64,000 nucleotides of DNA, from positions 2,854,501 through 2,918,500 of the forward strand of contig NZ_JASPFK010000001.1 of NCBI RefSeq assembly GCF_036855935.1. The letters run 5' to 3'. Under the pieces are notes generated by a model, which saw only the letters and a program-made list of their open reading frames with translations, was not told the DNA's origin and searched no databases. This DNA comes from Sphingomonas sp. LR60 (GTDB taxonomy: Bacteria > Pseudomonadota > Alphaproteobacteria > Sphingomonadales > Sphingomonadaceae). Shown one piece after another: positions 53,902 through 64,000 of this stretch (positions are counted from its first letter, which is position 1; every line of letters starts with the position of its first letter). The position numbers and the translations under genes are program-made.

Positions 53902-54579
53902 TCATCCGCAGCATCGCTTGCTTTTCTCGCCCGAACCGCAGAGGCACGGGTCGTTGCGACCGACCTTGGCAGCGCGTCCGCCAGTCGGCGGGCTTACCGG
54001 AGAGCCGGTGTTCTGCATACGCGCAGCGTGAAGCTGCAGAACTCCATCGATGATTCTCGATGGTGCCTGATCCTCCAGCGCGTTGATCTGCATGCTGTCG
54101 AGATCGCTCTCGTTCCTAGCGACCGCGATCAGGGTCGACATGCTTGAGATGGCCGTCTTAACATCGGCATCTCCGCTCGCATTCAGCGCCGCCCACGCCT
54201 TTGGCCGCAGCTCCATCGCTTCGGCGAAGCCGTCGATCCACATTTCCCAGAGCACGTCGCCGTTGCGCTCGTCGACGTCGAAGATTGGCTGGAGCTTGCC
54301 GCGACCGAGATCGCGAACGATCTCGTTGTATCGGGCCAGAACGGCATCGGCGAACCACTGCACGTCGACGGGGTCGTCGAAGGGTGCGGTTCCGCTCTCG
54401 TCCGAGCCCCAGACGCTCTGGAGCCATTCGGCGGGCATAATGAGCTCGGGAGAGACGAGGACGCCGGTGAGGAAGCCATCCAGCTCAGTCAGTAGCATCG
54501 GTTCATCAAGCGGGAGATCGGCCAGCGCATCGTCCAGGCGGCGGAGTCGGGAGGGGAGCTGTCTCATGTCGATCGGCAA
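53902..54579 (-). CDS. UPF0149 (YecA-like) protein with SEC-C motif
   Basis: The 225-residue protein has the YecA/YgfB helical domain (LTELDGFLTGVLVSPELIMP, WEMWIDGFAEAMELRPKAW) and ends with the SEC-C zinc motif RNDPCLCGSGEKSKRCC, as in SecA C-termini. Such proteins are thought to bind ribosomes or misfolded-protein machinery. It starts the three-gene unit with the SRPBCC protein and the small ORF. Confidence 0.9.
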   Translation of the reverse strand: MPIDMRQLPSRLRRLDDALADLPLDEPMLLTELDGFLTGVLVSPELIMPAEWLQSVWGSDESGTAPFDDPVDVQWFADAVLARYNEIVRDLGRGKLQPIFDVDERNGDVLWEMWIDGFAEAMELRPKAWAALNASGDADVKTAISSMSTLIAVARNESDLDSMQINALEDQAPSRIIDGVLQLHAARMQNTGSPVSPPTGGRAAKVGRNDPCLCGSGEKSKRCCG

Positions 54580-54902
54580 TGGCTACCTGCGATGGCTACT
54601 GGGGCGGCGTCCTATCTTATCAGGCCGAAGAAGCTACCTCGACAGTCGGCCCCGCGGTAACGCCGTGACTGGGCGAATTGGCTGCGGACCGGTCGCGTGG
54701 CTACCGGAAGACCCACAATCGGTCATCGTGGGCTGCCTTCCGCCTCCGAACTTCAGACATTCGTTCAGATGCACTAGCTCGGCCGTTAATTGAGCCGCGC
54801 CGGTAATGTCTAAGCTAGCCGCCAGTTCTGTATTACTCGTAGCGCAAGCGGACGTATCAGGCAGGGGTCAGCAAACTCGCCAACTTACGAGAGCAACATC
54901 GA
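54580..54902. other. intergenic region with a repeat copy
   Basis: The 323 bp between two minus-strand genes contain repeat copy 8 and no supported ORF. The promoter of the UPF0149 unit should lie near its left end. Confidence 0.4.
54710..54768 (+). repeat. dispersed ~60-bp intergenic repeat, copy 8
   Basis: It reads GACCCACAATCGGTCATCGT, GGGCTGCCTTCCGCCTCCG and AACTTCAGACATTCGTTCAG, and is close to the inferred consensus. Confidence 0.65.
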
Positions 54903-56126
54903 TCAATCACTGGATCTACGATCCGCTTCCCGCCCAACGATCCGCATCACCGCGAGATCGGCTGTGACGTTCCCTAGGGTTCTAAAAATATCAGGAACCG
55001 TTTCAATGGCGAGTAAGAGCGGCAGCAGGGTCACTGGCACCCCCATGGTCAAACATATCGGCGCGATCACCGCGAAAAACGAAACTTGAGCAGGCAGTCC
55101 CACCGCAGCAACGCTCACCGCCGCACCAACGATCGCACCGACAACGAGCGTCGACGCGCCAAGCGTCACTCCGTGAACGGCGGCGAGATACGTCGCCACC
55201 GCGACATTGGCGGCAGCGGTGGTCGCGCGAAATAGCGACACCGCTAATGGCAGGACGACCGACGCCGCCTCGTTGCGCACCCGCAATGCCGGCGCCGCCG
55301 CGACCATCGCCGGCAACGAAGCGAGCGACGATTGCGTGCTCACTGCGATCACCTGAGCCGGTAGCGCCGCACGCGCGAATGCCAGCGGGCTAATCGCGCC
55401 CAGTAGCGCCGCTGCGACATAGGCGAGCACGATCGTCGCCATCGCAGCGCCGACGATCACCGCGACATAATGCGCCAGCACGCCCGCTGCGCCGCCGCCC
55501 AACACAAGCCCAACGCCGATTGCCAGAGCAAAGACGCCCAGCGGCGCGATCCACAACACCCAACCGACGATCCGGAGCATGGTCTGCGCCACGCCGTCGA
55601 GCACGCGGGTCAGCGCACTGCGGGCTATCGGCTCAATTCCGCTCGCAGCCAGCCCGAACAACAGCGCGAAGACTACGAGCGGCACCATCGCGCTCTCCGC
55701 CGCGGCGCGGATCGGATTGGTAGGGATGACATTGTCGAGCCAATTAGTCGCAGCAGGCAGGACCGGCATGGCACCAGCGACGCGCGGTAGTGCGCTGGCG
55801 GAGGCGGGTAACGGCGACAGGTCGAGCAGCAAAGTCGTCACTCCCGCGCCGACAAGCGCCGCCGCGACGAGCAGGACGGCGAACCAGCCAAGCGCACGCG
55901 CCGCCAGTCGTCCCCCTGCCGCTTGTGCGGCCGCGCGCATTACGCCGGTGACGAGCAGCGAGAAGACCAGCGGCACCACCGTCATCGTCAATGAGTCGAG
56001 CCATAACTTGCCGATCGGTCGCGCGACCGGTGCGACGATCACGGCCATTCCGTCGGACATCAGCGCCCCGAATATCACGCCGAGCAACAGGCCAGCGAGG
56101 ATGCGCACAGACGCTCCGTTCAGCAC
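54903..56126 (-). CDS. dicarboxylate/amino acid:cation symporter (SDF family)
   Basis: The 407-residue transporter has the glutamate-transporter fold: SLTMTVVPLVFSLLVTGVM in the N-terminal part, the serine-rich hairpin STQSSLASLPAMV, and NVTADLAVMRIVGRE near the end in place of the usual NxxGD motif. It moves acidic amino acids or C4-dicarboxylates with Na+ or H+. It belongs to the minus-strand nutrient cluster and probably imports a peptide or polyamine breakdown product; that is inference. Confidence 0.88.
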   Translation of the reverse strand: MLNGASVRILAGLLLGVIFGALMSDGMAVIVAPVARPIGKLWLDSLTMTVVPLVFSLLVTGVMRAAAQAAGGRLAARALGWFAVLLVAAALVGAGVTTLLLDLSPLPASASALPRVAGAMPVLPAATNWLDNVIPTNPIRAAAESAMVPLVVFALLFGLAASGIEPIARSALTRVLDGVAQTMLRIVGWVLWIAPLGVFALAIGVGLVLGGGAAGVLAHYVAVIVGAAMATIVLAYVAAALLGAISPLAFARAALPAQVIAVSTQSSLASLPAMVAAAPALRVRNEAASVVLPLAVSLFRATTAAANVAVATYLAAVHGVTLGASTLVVGAIVGAAVSVAAVGLPAQVSFFAVIAPICLTMGVPVTLLPLLLAIETVPDIFRTLGNVTADLAVMRIVGREADRRSSD

Positions 56127-56153
56127 GAAGCGGCGCCAGATGCGGGCGAATAA

Positions 56154-56738
56154 TTAATCGTCATCGATGGGCCGGTTTCTAAGCATCGCCGCGGCCAGCC
56201 CCGGGTCGGGATGATTGGAGACGATCTCGGCGAACGTTGCAGCGCTCTCGTCCTGCCCTAGCTTGAACTGCGGCTCACACGAGAGAATCTGCGCGCGAAA
56301 TGCGACGACGTGCGGCGAGAGCTGATCGAAGCGCTCGCCCATCTGCTCGGGGCGCCAGCCACCCGCGGGCTCGAGTCGGGCGGCGAGACGGCGCAGCGCA
56401 TCCTCGGTCTCGTCGGGCACGAAGGTCAGCGTCGCGACGATCCGGACCGCGGCATAGTTCCATGTCGCGCCCCACGTCGGGTTCGACACCAGCGTTGGCG
56501 AGACATAGCCCTGCGACCCGGTAAACAGGATCAGCGCGTGCGGGTCGCGGGTAAAGGCAGCGACCTGCGGGTTGCGGCGCGGATAATGGCCGACCAGCGC
56601 CACCGGCGTCCCGTACGCGTCGCATTCGACGATCAATGGGAGCAGGGTCGCATCAAGGTCGCGCGATGCGACCCAGGCGAGCGGATGGTCGCGGATCAGC
56701 GCGGCGATCTCGCCCAGCGTGCGCGGAACGAAGCTCAT
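56154..56738 (-). CDS. PaiB-like FMN-binding protein
   Basis: The 194-residue protein has the split-barrel flavin-binding fold of the PaiB family: HPLAWVASRDLDATLLPLIV, GHYPRRNPQVAAF, NPTWGATWNYAAVRI and the C-terminal FKLGQDES. PaiB of Bacillus is linked to sporulation and protease control; in proteobacteria the role is unclear. Its start overlaps the stop of the esterase gene (56735-56738), so the genes are co-translated. Confidence 0.88.
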   Translation of the reverse strand: MSFVPRTLGEIAALIRDHPLAWVASRDLDATLLPLIVECDAYGTPVALVGHYPRRNPQVAAFTRDPHALILFTGSQGYVSPTLVSNPTWGATWNYAAVRIVATLTFVPDETEDALRRLAARLEPAGGWRPEQMGERFDQLSPHVVAFRAQILSCEPQFKLGQDESAATFAEIVSNHPDPGLAAAMLRNRPIDDD

Positions 56739-57706
56739 GCCGGCGCGCGCCGCAGGGTCGCCGCGAGCCAGCGCGCGGCCTCGTCGAACGCTGCATCCGC
56801 CAGTGATGACACCGACACCGCTTCCAGGAAGCTATGCGTCGCGCCGGCATAGAGCCGCAGCTCGACCGGCACACCGGCGGCACCGAGCCGCTCCGCCATC
56901 ACGCGATTGGCGTCGGCGAGGATGTCGCATTCGGGCACGGCGAGGAAGCTCGGCGGCAGCCCGGTCAGGTCGGCGCGCAGCGGCGCGACGAGCGGATCGT
57001 CGAGCGTCGCGGGATCGCCGGCATAGTCGCGCCAGAAGCCGTCCATCTCCGCGACGGTCAGCATATAGGCGGGACCGTCATAGCGCGCATAGCTGGCGGT
57101 CGGCGCCGGATCGAACGCGCCGTAATTGAGCAGCATCGCCGCCGGCGGCCGCTCCCCGGCGTCGCGCAGCCGCAGGCTGGCGGCAACGGCGAGATTGCCG
57201 CCCGCCGAGTCCCCGCCGATCGCAATCGCCGCCGGTGCGAGCCCGAAGTCGCCCGCCTCGTCTCGCAGCGCCCGGTATACCTTGACGATCTCATCGAGCG
57301 CGACCGGGTAACGCACCTCGGGCGACAGGCTGTAATCGATGCCGACCACCACCACGCCGGCGCGGGCCGCATATTCGCGCATCAGCCGGTCATGCGTATC
57401 GATGCTGAACATCGTCCAGCCGCCGCCATGGATGTAGAGCAGCGCCGGTTGCAACGCGTCGGATCGCTGCGGATAGTGGAAACGGGCGCGGCATCCGGCG
57501 AGCTCGGCCGTGACCGTCTTCGCCATCACCGGCCCACCCGCGCGCCACGGCGCACGTACGATCTCGGCCGCAGCGCGACGTTCGGGCAGCGGCAGCGCGG
57601 CAAAGTCGGAGAATTGCCCGTACCCATGATTGAGCGCGACGACGAAGCGCCTGATCTCGGGATCGACGTCGTCGTGCGCGACCAGCGCCTCGGTGGTCCG
57701 TGTCAT
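56735..57706 (-). CDS. alpha/beta hydrolase, hormone-sensitive-lipase-like esterase
   Basis: Start at 57706 (MTRTTEALVAHDDVDPEIRR) is supported by GAGGAGCAGGAC. The 323-residue enzyme has the oxyanion motif YIHGGGWTMFS, nucleophile GGDSAGGNLAV, Asp in PECDILADANR and His in GATHSFLE: the full HSL catalytic set. It should hydrolyse short-chain esters in the cytoplasm. It precedes the PaiB-like gene in one transcription unit. Confidence 0.92.
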   Translation of the reverse strand: MTRTTEALVAHDDVDPEIRRFVVALNHGYGQFSDFAALPLPERRAAAEIVRAPWRAGGPVMAKTVTAELAGCRARFHYPQRSDALQPALLYIHGGGWTMFSIDTHDRLMREYAARAGVVVVGIDYSLSPEVRYPVALDEIVKVYRALRDEAGDFGLAPAAIAIGGDSAGGNLAVAASLRLRDAGERPPAAMLLNYGAFDPAPTASYARYDGPAYMLTVAEMDGFWRDYAGDPATLDDPLVAPLRADLTGLPPSFLAVPECDILADANRVMAERLGAAGVPVELRLYAGATHSFLEAVSVSSLADAAFDEAARWLAATLRRAPA

Positions 57707-57833
57707 GCGTCCTGCTCCTCGCGCGGGCGATGCCGGCCCGTCTCGCTGCTGCGTCCTCGCATCCACCTGTGGCATGGAAAGGCGCTGGCCTGCCCCGCGC
57801 GGCCGGGCCGATCACTGCCGCGCGCGGGCCGCG

Positions 57834-58711
57834 TCACGGCAGCGCGTACAGGCTGGGCGGCACCCCATAAGCGCGGCGGAACATCGCGGTGAACGCGCTG
57901 GGACTGTCGTAACCGACATCGAAGGCGATCGTCGTCACCGGGCGGCCGGCCGCCATCAGCGACAGCGCTTCCATTAAACGCACCTGCTGGCGCCACACCG
58001 CCAGGCTTATGCCGGTTTCGCGCTTGAACGCGCGCGTGAAAGTGCGCCGCCCCATCCCCGCCACGCACGCCCAGTCGTCGACGTCGCGATCGTCGGCGGG
58101 CTGCGCCAGGATCGCACGGCAGACCCGCAACAGGCGCGGGTCGCCCGGCATCACCGCGCCGTAAGGCGCCACAGGCATCGCCGCAATCTCGTCAAGAAGC
58201 ACCGTGACCACCCGGCCGGCATGGCCAAGCGGGTCATACTCGGCACCGAAGGATACGGTCTTCAGGATCAGCGCCTTGAGGAAATCGCTCACCTCGATAA
58301 CGCGGCATGGCGGCGGGTCGGGATAGAGCGCCGGGTCGACATAGAGCGTGCGGAGCGACACCGGCCCGCGGCACGACACCTCGTGACGCTGTCCGGCGGG
58401 CAACCACAGCGCGCGCTGCGGCGGCACGACGAAGCTGGTCGACGGGGTCACTACCGACATCACCCCTGAACAGGCGTACAGCACCTGGATCCAGTCGTGC
58501 GCGTGCATTGGATCGACGAAACCTGCGCCATATTCATCGGTCAGCCCGCGCACCGACGGTCGGAGGCACCCGGAGGTATCGCTTGGCCCAATCACGATGC
58601 TTGCCACGTCATTGTCGCGACGATGGCAGCCTGCCGGCCGCCCGACAAGTCTACGCCTTGCCGGGTTAAATGGCGTCGCATCGGGGCGGTGTATCAGCGG
58701 CACTACGACGC

Positions 58712-58715
<4 letters not shown>
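57834..58715 (-). CDS. AraC-family transcriptional regulator
   Basis: The 293-residue protein has an N-terminal cupin-like sensing domain (MHAHDWIQVLYACSGVMSVV, PPQRALWLPAGQRHEV) and a C-terminal double helix-turn-helix (VAGMGRRTFTRAFKRETGIS; VTTIAFDVGYDSPSAFTAMF). The GTG at 58715 overlaps the stop of the TonB receptor gene, but a second GTG at 58607 is also possible. Coupling to the receptor suggests that it regulates uptake in this cluster. Confidence 0.88.
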
Positions 58716-60928
<2,213 letters not shown>

Positions 60929-61112
60929 TGTCGCCCCCGCCTTCCCTGCAATATCATCAACATGCGTATTTGACGCGCATTCTTGCGGCGTGACCGCGCG
61001 GACAGGGCCGATCGCCATCGCGATCGGGCCATTTCGCGCCTGGTGATTGCGAGCCGGCGCGGCGCGGCTCTAACGTCGGGGTCACCTCATCGAACGAGGA
61101 TCGACGACCGCC
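60929..61112. promoter_or_regulatory. divergent promoter region of the TonB receptor and oligopeptidase genes
   Basis: Both flanking genes begin at its edges, so the two promoters must be here. The segment near 60940-60975 is the least GC-rich (AATATCATCAACATGCGTATT). No palindrome was assigned. Confidence 0.35.
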
Positions 61113-63284
61113 ATGCCCGCCGACCACCTGCCTTGCGCCCGTCGCCGTTTTCTTGTCGGGGCGAGCACCGCCGCGCTCTTCGTGGCGGTCAGGCGGCCGG
61201 TCAGCGCCACCGGGCCTGCATTGCCCCGCGCGCCGCAGACACCACGCATCCCGCTGATCCGCCGCCAACTCGGGCGCACCCGCGACGATCCCTATGCCTG
61301 GCTCAAATATGTCCCGCCCGCTGGACAGCGCGACATCGCCACCATGCCGCCGATGGTTCGCGATCATCTGCGTGCCGAGAACGCCTATGCCACCAGCGTC
61401 ATGGAGCGCGTCGCCGAGCAGGAGCGCCGGTTCCTCGCTGCGCTCGCCGCGCGCGTGCCACTGGAGGGCGGCGAGCCCGCGGTGACGCGCGGTGGCTGGA
61501 CCTATGTCACCGATGACAGCAGCGGCGCGCATCCGCGTTATCTGCGCCGCCGCGGGCCGGATGGCGCGACCGAACTGCTCCTGGACGAGAACGAACGCGC
61601 GCGCGGCCACGCATATTATCGCACGACCGGACAACAGGTCAGCCCCGACAGCCGGCTCTATGCCTGGGCGGAGGATATCGGCGGCAACGATCGCCATCGG
61701 CTGTGCGTCCGCGATCTCGCCACCGGCACGATCAGCGTCGTCGTCGACACCGACGCTTATGGCTATAGCGGGCTGGTCTTCTCGCCCTCGTCGCGCTGGC
61801 TGTTCTGGATCTGGCGCGACGCGCGCAACCGGCCGACGCGCGTATATCGCACCCCGGTGACCGGCGGCGCGCCGCAACTGGTCTATGAGGAGCGCGACCC
61901 GGCGATCTTTATGGCGCTCCGGCGCACCGCCGCGGACGGCTTCGTCGCGATCACGCTCTCCGGTCCCGACACGAGCGAGGTTCGCCTGGTCGCCGCAGCG
62001 GCGGAGGATCGCGCGCCGGCGATCGTCTGGCCGCGGGAGCCGGGCCGCCGCTACGAGATCGATGAATGGGACGGCAATCTGATCGCGCTGGTCGAGGACA
62101 AGCAGGCCCTCGACGGTCGTATCGCCCGGCTCGACCGCCGCAGCTTCGCCGAGACGCGCACGTTGGTGCCACACCGTGCCGGCACGCAAATCCTCCAAGT
62201 GGTGCCGTTCCGTCGCGCGCTCGCCTGGGTCGAGCGGCGCGACACGCTGCCGCGGCTGATGCTGCTTTCGCCGCGTGGCGCGGTGCGCGAAGCGCGCTTC
62301 GCCGGCGATGCCTATGCGCTCACCGTCCCGGCCGAGCAGGATTATGCCGCCGTATCATGCCGCGTGATGATCGAGACGCCCGCCGATCCGCCGCGCTGGA
62401 TCGCAGTCGATTGTGACGACGCGCGGACGACCACGCTGACGACGCAACGCTTTGCCGGCTATGATCCGGCGCGGTTCAGCATCCGGCGGCTCTACGCCAC
62501 CGCGCCGGATGGCGAGCAGGTGCCGATCACCTTGCTCACGCGACGCGACGCGCGCGCCGATGGCCGCACGCCGCTGCTCCTCTATGGCTATGGCGCTTAT
62601 GGCGTATCGAGCGAGGCGTTGTTCGATGTCGCGCCGACCGTGCTGGTCGAACGGGGCTGGAACTATGCGATCGCGCATGTCCGCGGCGGTTCCGAAAAGG
62701 GGCGGCGTTGGTTCCTCGAAGGGCGGCAGCGCCGCAAGCACAACAGCTTCGGCGACTTCGTCGCCTGCGCGCGCCACCTTGCCGAAACCGGCCATGCAGC
62801 GCGCGATCGGATCGTCTCCTACGGACTGTCCGCGGGCGGGCTGCTGGTCGGCGGCGCGATGAACATGGCGCCCGACGTCTGGGCGGGTGTGATCGCCACG
62901 GTGCCGTTCGTCGACATGCTCAACACGATGAGCGACCCGGACCATCCGCTCGTCCCGCTGTTCCGCCCCGATTGGGGCGATCCGCTGTCGAGCGTCGCGG
63001 ACTATGATTACATGCTCGGCATTTCCCCCTACGAGAACGTCCACCGCGCTGCCTATCCGCCGCTCTACACCACCGCTGGGCTGAAGGACGATCGCGTCGG
63101 TTATTGGGAACCGGCCAAGCTGGTTGCCGCGGTGCGCGCGGCCTCGACCTCCGCCTCACCGGCGCTGCTGACGACCGACCTGACGGCGGGGCATCAGGGG
63201 AGCGCCGGTCGGGAAGCGGTCAATCACAAGATGGCGCGCCTCTATGCCTTTGCGCAAGGATGCGTCGACGGGAGCTTCGCATGA
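61113..63284 (+). CDS. Tat-exported prolyl-oligopeptidase family peptidase (oligopeptidase B-like)
   Basis: The 723-residue S9A peptidase has a twin-arginine signal (ARRRFLVGASTAALFVAV), a beta-propeller domain (DDPYAWLKY; YYRTTGQQVSPDSRLYAWAE) and a C-terminal hydrolase domain with nucleophile Ser in SYGLSAGGLLVGGA (about residue 573), Asp in GLKDDRVGYWEP and His in AGHQGSAGREA. Oligopeptidase B cleaves after Lys/Arg in short peptides; here the signal places it in the periplasm, beside a TonB receptor, suggesting peptide use. Its stop overlaps the following start (ATGA). Confidence 0.9.
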   Translation: MPADHLPCARRRFLVGASTAALFVAVRRPVSATGPALPRAPQTPRIPLIRRQLGRTRDDPYAWLKYVPPAGQRDIATMPPMVRDHLRAENAYATSVMERVAEQERRFLAALAARVPLEGGEPAVTRGGWTYVTDDSSGAHPRYLRRRGPDGATELLLDENERARGHAYYRTTGQQVSPDSRLYAWAEDIGGNDRHRLCVRDLATGTISVVVDTDAYGYSGLVFSPSSRWLFWIWRDARNRPTRVYRTPVTGGAPQLVYEERDPAIFMALRRTAADGFVAITLSGPDTSEVRLVAAAAEDRAPAIVWPREPGRRYEIDEWDGNLIALVEDKQALDGRIARLDRRSFAETRTLVPHRAGTQILQVVPFRRALAWVERRDTLPRLMLLSPRGAVREARFAGDAYALTVPAEQDYAAVSCRVMIETPADPPRWIAVDCDDARTTTLTTQRFAGYDPARFSIRRLYATAPDGEQVPITLLTRRDARADGRTPLLLYGYGAYGVSSEALFDVAPTVLVERGWNYAIAHVRGGSEKGRRWFLEGRQRRKHNSFGDFVACARHLAETGHAARDRIVSYGLSAGGLLVGGAMNMAPDVWAGVIATVPFVDMLNTMSDPDHPLVPLFRPDWGDPLSSVADYDYMLGISPYENVHRAAYPPLYTTAGLKDDRVGYWEPAKLVAAVRAASTSASPALLTTDLTAGHQGSAGREAVNHKMARLYAFAQGCVDGSFA

Positions 63285-64000
63285 CGATCGTGTTCGACCC
63301 GCGGCAACTCGCCCATGTCCCCGCCCGCGAGCTGCATAACGGCGACTGGACGGCTTACAACGAATCTCCCGCGCGCGCCGAGGCGATCCGCGCGGCGCTC
63401 GGCCCGGCCGTTGCGGCAGCCGACTTCGGGATGGCGCCATTGCAGCGGGTCCATGATGCCGAGTATCTGGCGTTCCTGCAGGTGGCGCATCGCGACTGGG
63501 TCGCAGCGGCCCGAAGCGGCGACGCGATCGGCTATACCTGGCCGGTGGTGCGGCGGCGGGCGCTCGATCTGACCCGGATCGATGCGCGGCTGGGTCGCTA
63601 CAGCTACGACGCCGCGACCCCGATCGCCGCCGGAACGTGGGAAGGTGCCTATTGGTCGGCGCAGACCGCGCTCACCGCGCTCGATCAGGTCGCGACAGGC
63701 GTGACGCGACGGGCGTTTGCGCTCTGCCGCCCGCCGGGTCATCATGCCGGCCGCGATTATCTCGGCGGCTATTGCTACCTCAACAACGCCGCGATCGTCG
63801 CCGCGGAGGCCCGACAGCGCGGGCTTGGCCCGGTCGCGATCCTCGACGTCGATTATCACCACGGCAATGGCACGCAGGACATCTTCTACGATGACGCCGA
63901 GATGCTGTTCGTGTCTATCCACGCCGATCCGGCGACCGACTATCCGTTTTTCTGGGGACATGCCGACGAGAAGGGCGTGGGAGCGGGCCTCGGAACGACC
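63281..64000 (+). CDS. histone-deacetylase-family (acetylpolyamine amidohydrolase-like) protein, 3' end outside window
   Basis: The ATG at 63281 overlaps the peptidase stop. 240 residues are visible: MTIVFDPRQLAHVPARELHN, RPPGHHAGRDYLGGYCYLNN with the catalytic His pair, and ILDVDYHHGNGTQDIFY with the zinc ligands Asp and His. This is the zinc-dependent deacetylase fold; the HDAC-like acetylpolyamine amidohydrolases are the closest bacterial group in organisation. The frame stays open to the window end. It is probably co-transcribed with the peptidase, linking peptide hydrolysis with deacetylation. Confidence 0.88.
   Translation, partial: MTIVFDPRQLAHVPARELHNGDWTAYNESPARAEAIRAALGPAVAAADFGMAPLQRVHDAEYLAFLQVAHRDWVAAARSGDAIGYTWPVVRRRALDLTRIDARLGRYSYDAATPIAAGTWEGAYWSAQTALTALDQVATGVTRRAFALCRPPGHHAGRDYLGGYCYLNNAAIVAAEARQRGLGPVAILDVDYHHGNGTQDIFYDDAEMLFVSIHADPATDYPFFWGHADEKGVGAGLGTT

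Overview
The window looks like chromosome of a high-GC alphaproteobacterium of the sphingomonad type. The reasons are sphingomonad-style TonB-dependent receptors paired with sulfatases and peptidases, HWE/HisKA_2 histidine kinases with stand-alone receivers, a PAS/BLUF/Crp-Fnr signalling block and direct copies of an IS6-family element. Genus assignment is inference; no rRNA or tRNA gene is present.

Region 1 (1-14615) is the distal part of one tightly overlapped operon for an extracellular contractile injection system (eCIS, phage-tail-like). In order it holds two eCIS-core (DUF4157) proteins with different C-terminal domains (the first cut by the window edge), a tube/LysM pair, a gpD-like spike base, a gpV-like spike, a PAAR-like tip, a gp25-like wedge protein, two baseplate-J proteins, a tail-I/beta-helix protein and a DUF6519 protein. 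Sheath, tube and ATPase genes are not in the window and should lie upstream. Region 2 (14711-36192) holds three complete IS6-type elements in one orientation, two of them abutting truncated left ends of further copies. They bracket a two-gene haem module (membrane-spanning DyP peroxidase and cytochrome P450), a Prx6/desaturase/PhnD-like operon, a sulfatase locus (two sulfatases, a TonB receptor and a genuine formylglycine-generating enzyme), an OmpA lipoprotein/CPA antiporter pair, and an IS-truncated Mrr-like nuclease gene.

Region 3 (36193-47289) holds a divergent GST/LysR pair with a clear operator-like palindrome, a signalling block (two HWE kinases, three receivers, a Crp/Fnr regulator, a BLUF photoreceptor), several small proteins, and an lldD remnant cut by a 205-bp terminal-inverted-repeat element. 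Region 4 (47290-54902) is accessory or housekeeping: rsgA behind a small lysine/arginine-rich protein with an apparent AUA start, an esterase, a DUF2306 protein, ArsR/SRPBCC pair, YdeI-like and UPF0149/SEC-C proteins, and three broken small ORFs. Region 5 (54903-64000) is a nutrient cluster: dicarboxylate symporter, PaiB-like flavoprotein, HSL-type esterase, AraC regulator and TonB receptor on the minus strand, divergent from a Tat-exported oligopeptidase B-like peptidase and a histone-deacetylase-family amidohydrolase that runs off the right edge.

Two window-wide patterns matter for reading the annotation. (i) Eight otherwise intact genes are each broken by the loss of exactly one base, six of them in runs of four or more G or C; this looks more like a consensus-sequence problem than eight true pseudogenes. 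(ii) A degenerate ~60-bp repeat occurs at least eight times in intergenic DNA between 23.8 and 54.8 kb, always in the same orientation.
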